64,000 nt of DNA from Nemophila menziesii (lineage: Eukaryota > Streptophyta > Magnoliopsida > Boraginales > Hydrophyllaceae), in assembly GCA_029959085.1 (NCBI GenBank), contig JARWIR010000002.1, forward strand, positions 63,604,154-63,668,153. Direction: 5' to 3'. The position numbers were made by a program, and so were the translations under genes. A model generated the notes under the pieces. The model was not told the origin of the DNA, searched no databases, and saw only the letters and a program-made list of their open reading frames with translations. Shown piece after piece: positions 11,396 through 19,336 of this stretch (position 1 is the stretch's first letter; every line of letters starts with the position of its first letter).

Positions 11396-12615
11396 ATGTA
11401 TATAGGACATTACCCAAATCCTGGTCCATTTTACTATTGGGAAGACTCTTCGGGACAACAACAATGGGGTAGTAACTTCTACCAACCACCTTATCAACAC
11501 CCGCAAGAGCAAGGATGGAATAACCAATGGACCAGGTTTAATTAACAACAATTATCATATCACTATCAGCAAGAGCACGGAGGGAACAACCAGTGGGTTG
11601 AAAACATTCGACACTATTCACCTCATAACTATGTGCAAGAGGCACTACGAGACTTAAGTGCTAGAGTTGATCGCCAATACGAGGAAAGAAAGGAAAGAGA
11701 GCTAGAACGTAAGGTAGAAGAAGAAGAAAGAAGAGCCATCTGTGCATCCACACAACAGATACTAGACGAAATGGAGTCCAAATATAATTCTCATGACTTT
11801 GCCGAGAGAAATAGCAAGTCTTATGAAGACCCCAAATTCGAATGCCGGTACGAGGAAAATAAGGCAAGAGATCAAGAGAAAAAGGCAAGAGAAGCGGAAA
11901 GTAATGCTAGATTTGAAAGAACACAACGAGTACTAGATGAAATTGCTTCCTATTATAATTCTCTTAATGTTTCCAAGAGTAGTAGTAAGTCCCATGAAGA
12001 TTCCACTCCCCCAAGGGATGGAAGAGATCAACCGGAAGAAGTAGTTGAGGAGGAGGTGTTGAAAGAAGACATTATTGATAGTGATATGACCACCATGCCA
12101 ATTATAAATAGAGACCACCATGTGGTTGAGAATCTTCTTAGCATGGTGGAAGAAGGAGTAACAACGCAAATCCTAGAAGTTAACACAAAAATTGCTATTC
12201 CTATGGTGTATGCACATGATCAAGATCTAGAATGCAAACAAGAAGAGGTGGTGGTCGAGGTTATATAAATTACAAAGAAAAAATATGATGAGGTAATAGT
12301 GGAAGATTGGGTTGAAAGTGAAGATGAATGTGAAGTGGTTGAGGAGTCCATCGAAGAATTCGAAGTTCACAATAAAAGAGAAGTCGAATTTCTGCCACAA
12401 AAAGTTCACCAATCACCATCTCCACCACAAATCATAATTAGAGCTGAAAAATCGGAATCACCTCTATTACTAAAAATGATCACTAGGTGCTACGCAAGAA
12501 AAGTGCTGCACCGCGAGAGTAAAGCCGCAAGGAGGAGCACATATCCACCACATTTTAAAGAGGAACGTGAGATTGAAACGAGGAATAAAAATGAGCTTAT
12601 ACCGTTGAGAACGGT
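11396..12615 (+). pseudogene. Coiled-coil protein of element B, first part
   Basis: This is the main ORF of B and resembles neither Gag nor Pol. I do not recognise a family. One frame runs from the ATG at 11396 (MYIGHYPNPGPFYYWEDSSG), with stops at 11543-11545 (TAA) and 12266-12268 (TAA). The N-terminus is Gln/Tyr/Trp rich. The middle is a charged coiled coil with two similar units (EERKERELERKVEEEERRA... and EENKARDQEKKAREAESNA..., each leading to a QxxLDE motif and an SKSxED motif). The C-terminal part is acidic, then basic (CYARKVLHRESKAARRSTYP). Element C interrupts it at 12616. It sits where gag lies in the other elements. Confidence 0.7.
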
Positions 12616-14121
12616 TCGTGTCGCCTAGGGTGTGATAAAAATAAGATAAAATTAAGCCAAGAAACTATGCACTCTCACCCTAGACAGACACAGTACTGCA
12701 AGTATTACAGGACGTATGCAAGTTTTAATGATAAATAGAGTTCGTTCTCAGGGACTTAAGTGTGTTAATCGCGTGAGTAGAAATAACGAGTAAAAGTAAA
12801 TAATTAGAGAACAGAAAAGTAAAGCAAATAGATTTCGAAAATAGCAATTAAAAGTAGGAAAATAAAGACAATAAAGTAAAAGATTAAGAATATGAGATGA
12901 GAAATATAGCTTAGGTTTTGCTAGTATGCACTAATCCTTCTAATTCTATCTATAAATCTAGTTAATAAGGGAGAATATTAGCTCTTGGTAATACTTAGTC
13001 ATGATTCTAAATTCCCCAAGCTTAGACCTTGAGAGCGACTAATGGGGCTACGTCACAACCAAGAAGTGATTTCAAATAGGGTTATCAAACGCTACTAAGG
13101 CCCTAAGCAAATACTGCAATCTTGGTGATACGGTGGTTAAAACAAACCCTAATGACTATCTAGTTAGAAGTATGTTTTGTCAGAACTGCTATCGACACTA
13201 GACATTATGTGGTGGTTCAATAGTTAAACACCCTGTCAAGGAGACCATCTAACTACTATTAAAACAATCCTAAAGTGATCAGTTCTAGGAAAGACATTAA
13301 ATCAAAACACATAAGCAAATATAAAGTAAGAAGCTAATATCAAATTAAAACATGTAATTCCCAAAGAAACTTAGATAGAAGAATTAGAATTCATAGTTTA
13401 TACATATGCAAAACCCAAGCTATGGGAAGTTTAGTTCATACCTGATGGAAATAAACTAAAAGAAATTACAAAAGACATCATCTTGCTCTCTACAATAAAC
13501 TGGAAGAATAAAGGATTAATGCCCAAGAAACACCTCAAATCAAATTTAATGCCCCCTCACCCCTGCCGTTCTCCTTTTGCCCATAAAAGGCACCTCTTTT
13601 AATTTTTTTCCTATCCTACCCCTTTCTACCGCCGCCGCTCTCTCTCTCTCCACGAGTTCATAAACAAATAACTATGATAGCCGCTCTCTCTTTCGTTTAA
13701 ATCATCAACATATACACAAACACTGTGAATTATGAGAGCACCCATTAATAACGAATTTAGCAAGAAAAATAAAGAAACAGAGAGAAGAATAAGAAGAAGA
13801 ATGAATAAGAGAGGAAGAAGAGATGTTTTATTTCTTGTTACAGTTACAATGTACAAAACTAGTTTATATACAATCATATCTAACTAGATATAGCTGTAAT
13901 CTAACTAATTTTTATGTAGAAGAAACAATTTGCATTTTGGTCCCTGCATTATTTCTTTTTATCCAATTCATTTGCTGTATTCAAAGATAGATTGACATCT
14001 CCACTGAAACATGATATTTGAGTATTGGGAAAGTAAGAAATTATGATTGAATTGTGCGAAAGTTTGTATAGAATAAGTTGATTGATTAACGTTGAAAAAC
14101 TAGAAGAAAAAAACAATTCAA

Positions 14122-14700
14122 ATGAGTAATGGGAATCTCTCCCAGAACTCAATATTTAGTCCGCAAGTACAAAAATGTACTTGCTTAGCGTTTTCTGAGT
14201 TCTGGGAATTTATCCCAGTACTCAATATTTGCCACAAGTCCAAAAGTGCACTTGCACAAGTACAAAAGTGGGCTTGCACAAGTACAATCCGAGTTCTGAG
14301 TAATGGGAATCTATCCCAGAACTCAACATTTAGTCCACAAGTACAAAAGTGAACTTGCTTAGCCTTTTCCGAGTTCTGAGTAATGGGAATCTATCCCAGA
14401 ACTCAACATTTAGTCCACAAGTACAAAAATGTACTTGCACGAGTTGTGGGAAACACTCCCATTACTCAATATTAGTCCATACAGTACAAAAGTGTACTTG
14501 CACGAGTTGTGGGAAACACTCCCATTACTCAACATTAGTCCATACAGTACAAAAGTGTACTTGCACGAGTTGTGGGAAACACTCCCATTACTCAACATTA
14601 GCCCATACAGTACAAAAGTGTATTTGCACGAGTTGTGGGAAACACTCCCATTACTCGCCCTTGACAAAAATTGTACTTGCACAAGTCCACTACTCGCCCT
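14122..14700. repeat. Tandem repeat array inside the Mutator-like element
   Basis: Imperfect units of about 80 bp (containing GAGTAATGGGAATCTATCCC and ACAAGTACAAAAGTG) pass into about four units of 63 bp (14435-14690; GAGTTGTGGGAAACACTCCC, then AGTCCATACAGTACAAAAGT). The two unit types are clearly related. Several translated reading frames repeat as a result, but they are not genes. Confidence 0.85.
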
Positions 14701-14726
14701 TGGCAGCAGCAGTAGACAGCAGTAAG

Positions 14727-14868
14727 CATTAAGGTATATTTACCTTAAGTGCCTTTTATGGGCAAGTGGCTAAGGTGGCAGGTGGTTATTGGGCTAAGGG
14801 CATTAAGGTATATTTACCTTAAGTGCCTTTTATGGGCAAGTGACTAAGGTGGCAGGTGGTTATTGGGC
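14727..14868. repeat. Tandem duplication of the right terminal block of the Mutator-like element
   Basis: A block of about 70 bp containing AAGGTATATTTACCTT (a palindrome) and TGCCTTTTATGGGCAAGTG occurs twice in a row (14727-14795 and 14797-14868). The block includes part of the terminal inverted repeat, so the end of the element was duplicated in tandem. Confidence 0.8.
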
Positions 14869-15515
14869 ATTCACCCAAGAATAAAACCTTAAGAACTAAT
14901 TACTATGAGGCAAGGATGATTTACAAGTGATATAAGGGTGTATTTATAGGTGTTTAGAAGACCTAATTCGTTTTCTTGAGGAAGATTTAAGGTAATGGAC
15001 TTCTAGCCCAACTCAAATTCGTATGGAAATAAAGATAAACACTGCTGCACCGTTTTGAGTGTATCTTCTTCGTTATTGGTCGGATTTTGCTCCACAAGAT
15101 ACCAAAAGAATCGCAACAGAATTATCTAGGCCCTTTAGAAGGAAATCATCAGATTCGGCCTATTTCTTAGGTAAAAACGCCTATCTTTGGACGTGTATGC
15201 AGAATCCCAGATTTAGGCAGCTTTTCCTTTTCCATCTTTTTAGCTTTTCTTTTCTTATCTCCAATTACCATGCAAATCTCTTTCCATACGTTGTTGTCTT
15301 TGACTTGTACTCTAATTAAGCTCCATAATTATCTTTAAAGCTACACACTAAATAAACAATTAAACACAATATGCTCTAAAAACAATAATTCTACAAATCA
15401 AGACACAAAATAGGAAAGTGCACTAAAACTCAAGAAAATCGACATTATTGACTTCTAAATCACTTAAAATGATGTCTCATCCTAACATTATTCTATCACA
15501 AATGAGGAGACATCA

Positions 15516-15551
15516 AGACCCCCAACTCAAAGTTGTATTGTCCCGATACAA
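15516..15551 (-). promoter_or_regulatory. PPT and adjacent hairpin of C
   Basis: On the minus strand, GAGTTGGGGGTCT (15516-15528) abuts the 3' LTR and is the polypurine tract that primes plus-strand DNA. Next to it, 15533-15551 folds as TTGTATCG-GGA-CAATACAA with one mismatched pair. Confidence 0.8.
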
Positions 15552-17101
15552 TAAAGATAAAAACAAAGGGAAGTCTATAAATACACTCTTATAAAATTCT
15601 TAATACAAGGGAAAAAGCATAGCAGAATATATAGAATAAACCTAAAGCACATAACTCAGAAAATTTCATGCAATAATATTCATAGACTACATACCTGTAC
15701 ACTTCTCATATCTTCACTCAACACGGCTTGAATTCAAGATCAGATTAGTTTCGCAATGTAAGAAGGATTGGGACTTTACCCAGTTCCCCAAGAGAGTTAT
15801 AGATTGTTCATAAAACCTCACTAGTATCCAAGGATCCACTTAACTAATCTCTAATGGCTCAATCACTTCTCAATTACATAGCAAAGAATCAAAAGGTCTT
15901 TAAGGTTGTAATGTAGGCTTAGGGACGGGTATGATCATATATTTGGATAATTTGGAGTGAGCTTTTGGCTCTCTCCTCACTAGCCATCAACCAATTGCCC
16001 TAGAGCTTGAGTTACTCTCATAAAACGTTTCTCACTCAACCCAATGAATTCTTTGATGCACAATTTAGCATCCCCAATAACCCAATTAAAGCTTAAGATG
16101 TTCACATAAAACTCCACTTTGCCGGTCCGAATATATATATTTTCTTTTCTTTTCAAATCAATTTTCTCAATAGCTATGACTCTCTTTAATGTTGAGATAT
16201 CACGCTAATTTCTCATATATACATTTTTTTTCTTTTTAATGCCCTTGTTGGCAAAATTAGCTCGAAGCTTCTTTTTCATTCACTATTACCCCGACAAAGG
16301 GTTACAATACAATTCTGTGAATCGTCATCAATATCAAGCACAAGCACCATTACTAAGCTCAAAAATCCCAACAAAATAACAATTCCCATAATGGTGGACC
16401 CACCACCCCAAACTCAAGCTCTAAAACAACTGTCTATGCATCGCGATTCGAGTGCGGGTCATATGGAAAAGTCCTAAAATCTAAAGGATATGGCTTATAA
16501 CGTGTTTCAATAAAAGGATTTAGAAAGGCTAGAAGGGGCTGAGAAGGATATAGCATAATAAATCAAAATCACAAGGTGAGAAGGTATAAAAAGGCTTCAA
16601 GGGCTTCAAAATATGAAAGAACCGCCTTAATCACTTTCTACACTATGTAATTTCGAAAATTTCTTACCTTTAGCACTTTCATCAAATGGTTTTTCAACTA
16701 GCTTGGATCTCACGGCCTACACACTTTCAAGGTTCCCTGAGATCGAACATACTTTCTATCGCATTGCTCACTAATCTTTTCTTTACTATCAACGTGTGTT
16801 TTCCTGCAAATACTCAAAGCATACAAATACATAGCTCATAAACATATTACTTACTATCATTAATCTACTGATCTTATGCTTTCAAGCTATTAAACACACT
16901 CTACATCTAATTCCCATGTATCAAAAATTTTAATTTCACCCAAAAAACAGAAAAATGGAGATGAGAGACAACGAATCCCCACACCCCCAACTCAAAAATG
17001 AGCCGTGTCCTCATGACTCGAAAAAGACTCAAAAAACAGAAATTAAAATTAGCAGATAGACATATTTACAGAAATGGTAAGGAAGAAAGAGAACATACTC
17101 T
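15552..17101 (-). other. Conserved 3' non-coding block of C
   Basis: About 1.5 kb without a gene, homologous to blocks in B, D, E, I and K. Landmarks, minus sense: a hairpin block at 15956-15981; a tRNA-Asp-like motif TTGTCGGGG (complement at 16289-16297); the phrase ATATGACCCGCACTCGAATC (16446-16470 region); and CGAGTCATGAGGACACGGCT near 17003-17022. The order is the same in all elements. Confidence 0.8.
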
Positions 17102-18301
17102 CGAGGCTATTGCCTCGCATCATTGACATCCAAGGTTGGAATTGCTGGACCTTTCGTTAATTGCTCAAGGAGTTTCATGATGTGCACTTGATTATCGTTG
17201 ATTTGTGCCACATCATTGACTAAGGAAGTTTGAGCTGCTTCAAATTTCGTCAAACGCTCCTCCATCTTCTCTTGCCAATTTTCCTCCTTTTCTTCCTTCG
17301 AGACTTGCGTAGAACCCGCTTGTCGAAGAATTTCCTTGATCCAAGCATTATCAATATAACTCATTTTAAATTTGAGTTTCTATTCTTCACCCAATACTAC
17401 ATTCGCTTTTCGCACAAGGCACGTGATCATAGTTGGAAATTTAACATTATAAACTTATTTAGGAGAGACCGAAAATCGTATCACCTTCTCATAGATCAAT
17501 TGTGCCACATCAACTTCTTCTCCTCTCAAAATACAGTCCAACAGTAGAGCGTACTTCATAGTCACATCCAAAGTTCGTGTGTTTCCAAAAATATTAGGGA
17601 CAAGGAAATTGTGCCTAATTCGCGCATCTGCTTGAAGATATTTGTAAGGCCAAGGTGCCTTCAATTCTCCCTTATGTGATTGCACTTTCTCTTTGTCTAA
17701 AACATGCTCAAAAGTAATTCCTCATCAAAGATTTTTTGTTTAGCAACTGCTTCTTCAAATTTGCAAAAACCTTTCAGTTTCTTAAACTCGAAGTGGTTCC
17801 TAATCTCCTCAACTGTGAAAGGGACTAGCTTTCCTTTAACCGGAATACCATTAATATCTCGGCTAAAGAGGCCTAAATAGAACTACAAAACTAATTCATG
17901 ACATAATTCAGAACGTCTTACCATGAACGTAGACCAACCCAATTTCTCACCAAGCTCTAAGAATCTCTTGTATTCTCCATCTTTAATTTCTTCCTTGAAT
18001 ACTTTCTCATAAGCAAAAGGTAGTTCTTTTAATTGTTTCTCCGCAGAAGTCTTCAAGGCCTTTGAAGTATCCACTTTCTCTATAGGTATAAGATCTTGTT
18101 GAGGTTGTGTTCTCTCCTTTGTATAATAATAAAGCTTTTTACCATTACGATCATACGAAGGTTTCCCACTCTTCTGCACTTTATCTTTACCCTTTGATTT
18201 AGAACTAGCACCTTTGTCAATTGATTTCTTCTTGTTTAAATCCAATCCCTTGTACTATTCACCTCCCTCTTGTTAGCTAAGATTGTTGTTCTATTAGTCA
18301 T
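17102..18301 (-). pseudogene. Env-position ORF of C (broken)
   Basis: This lies where Athila elements carry their third ORF. It starts at the ATG at 18301 (MTNRTTILANKREV), shifts frame near 18250, and continues through pieces at 18245-17883 (SAEKQLKELPFAYEKVFKEE, GWSTFMVRRSEL), 17685-17455 (IRHNFLVPNIFGNTRTLDVT, LLDCILRGEEVDVAQLIYEK) and 17364-17107, a coiled coil ending in NDARQ. The middle resembles the domain often annotated as putative plant transposon protein (PF20167-like, from memory). I see no signal peptide or membrane segment, so calling it an envelope protein is not supported. Several frame breaks make it inactive. Confidence 0.7.
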
Positions 18302-18739
18302 CCTCAATTAACCCCCAACTCAAAGCTTTAGCAACCCTTGAAATTTAAACTCTTGAATTAATGGTTGAACAGGCTTGATTTGGCTTAGGAAATATGAATT
18401 GATGATTAATCTCTATGTGGGTGAGGTTGATTTGTAATGGGTAGGCTTGGATTTTAGAAATTGTAGGATGAATTTTGAAATTTTGGCTCTTTGATTCTTC
18501 AATTTGAATGGATTTGGTGAGGATTGGGTGTTTGATTCTCTCTTGTAATGATGTGGAGAGAAGGTTTGATGTGTTTCTCTTGATGATTGGGTAGTGTTTT
18601 GGTGATTGGTGAAGGTTTTGATGAGCTCCAATGGAGTTAGGAGAGTTGTGGAAAGAAGAAAGAGGGTTTGGGGTTATAAAATTCGGAACTAAAAGCATAA
18701 TACCTCCTTTATACACAAATCCCGTAACTTTCTCTCTCT

Positions 18740-19110
18740 CTGGCGGCGCTGCGGACTACCCCTGCGGACCATGGGGTGTACCGCAGGGTAGTCCGCGACA
18801 TCTGATGCTCGAAAATTTTTGCTCACTGGTTTATACCCGTGGTAGGACCCGTGGCACGTGTTTCTGGGCTGCGGACTAGGGTCCGGTGTACCGGAGGGTA
18901 CACCGCGCCTTCTGTAGTTAACTCCGTCAAAATACCCGTGGCACGCGTTTTTGGGGCGCGGACCATGGTGCGGTGCAGGGGGGTAGTCCGCGGTCAACTT
19001 TTTCTTGTTTCTGGATCAAACCCGCGGTGCAACCCGTGGCACGTGTTTTGACCTCGCGGACCAGGGCACGGACCATGGGGTAGTCCGTGGGGTAGTCCGC
19101 GGGGTGCATT
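18740..19110 (-). repeat. GC-rich palindromic modules of C (four)
   Basis: Four GC-rich blocks (about 18751-18797, 18868-18909, 18954-18993, 19052-19104) repeat motifs such as GCGGACTA, GTAGTCCGCG and GGACCATGG as inverted copies. The intervals share CCCGTGGCACGTGTTTT. The surroundings are AT-rich. They lie between the end of the Gag-PR-GPY/F ORF and the env-position ORF, the same place as unrelated modules in B, D, E, I and K. Confidence 0.8.
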
Positions 19111-19336
19111 CCTTTGCTCCAAAATTTTTTCCTCGCGTTCCCTAACTCGATTTCTCCGATTCCTACACACCAAAAACACTAATACCTTCCTCAAATATGC
19201 ATTATCAACTAAAAATAACTAAAATAAACTTAAACTAAAAACGTAAAAGACATGAAAACACAAAAAAAAAACTACGGGTTGTCTCCCGTACAACACTTTT
19301 GTTTTATGTCTTTCAAAGTTAGACGTGTTACCTCTG

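Larger units (their letters stand above)
13513..14876. mobile_element. Non-autonomous Mutator-like element (1,364 bp)
   Basis: It is flanked by the 9-base duplication AAGAATAAA (13504-13512 and 14877-14885), and the other C LTR has the empty site near 23235. The ends are imperfect inverted repeats: GGATTAATGCCCAAGAAACA at the left and the complement of a matching block at the right, with TGCCCATAAAAGGCAC shared further in. No transposase ORF is visible. The interior contains a microsatellite-like CT tract (13627-13650), an AT-rich stretch at 13820-13960 resembling an LTR fragment, and a tandem repeat array. Confidence 0.85.
12616..15515 (-). repeat. 3' LTR of C, interrupted by a Mutator-like element
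   Basis: Read on the minus strand it starts TGATGTCTCC (at 15515) and ends at 12616. The final dinucleotide is GA instead of CA, a point change. Without the 13513-14876 insert and one target copy it is the same length as the other LTR to within a few bases. A TATAAATA box (reverse) lies at about 14940-14947. Confidence 0.92.

Noticed and set aside
11396..12615. Calling the B ORF a Gag protein
   Set aside because: No capsid motif, no CCHC knuckle and no link to protease; position alone is not enough.
14410..14682. Repetitive open frames in both strands across the tandem array
   Set aside because: They exist only because a 63-bp unit is a multiple of three; no start context or homology.
14429..14725. 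Repeated direct units at 14435-14690 looking like a CRISPR array
   Set aside because: Units are 63 bp with no unique spacers, imperfect, and lie inside a plant Mutator-like insertion; this is a minisatellite.
18345..18716. Minus-strand frame at 18345-18716 as a gene
   Set aside because: It is the leader upstream of the env-position ORF of C; the homologous leaders in B, D and E are not open.
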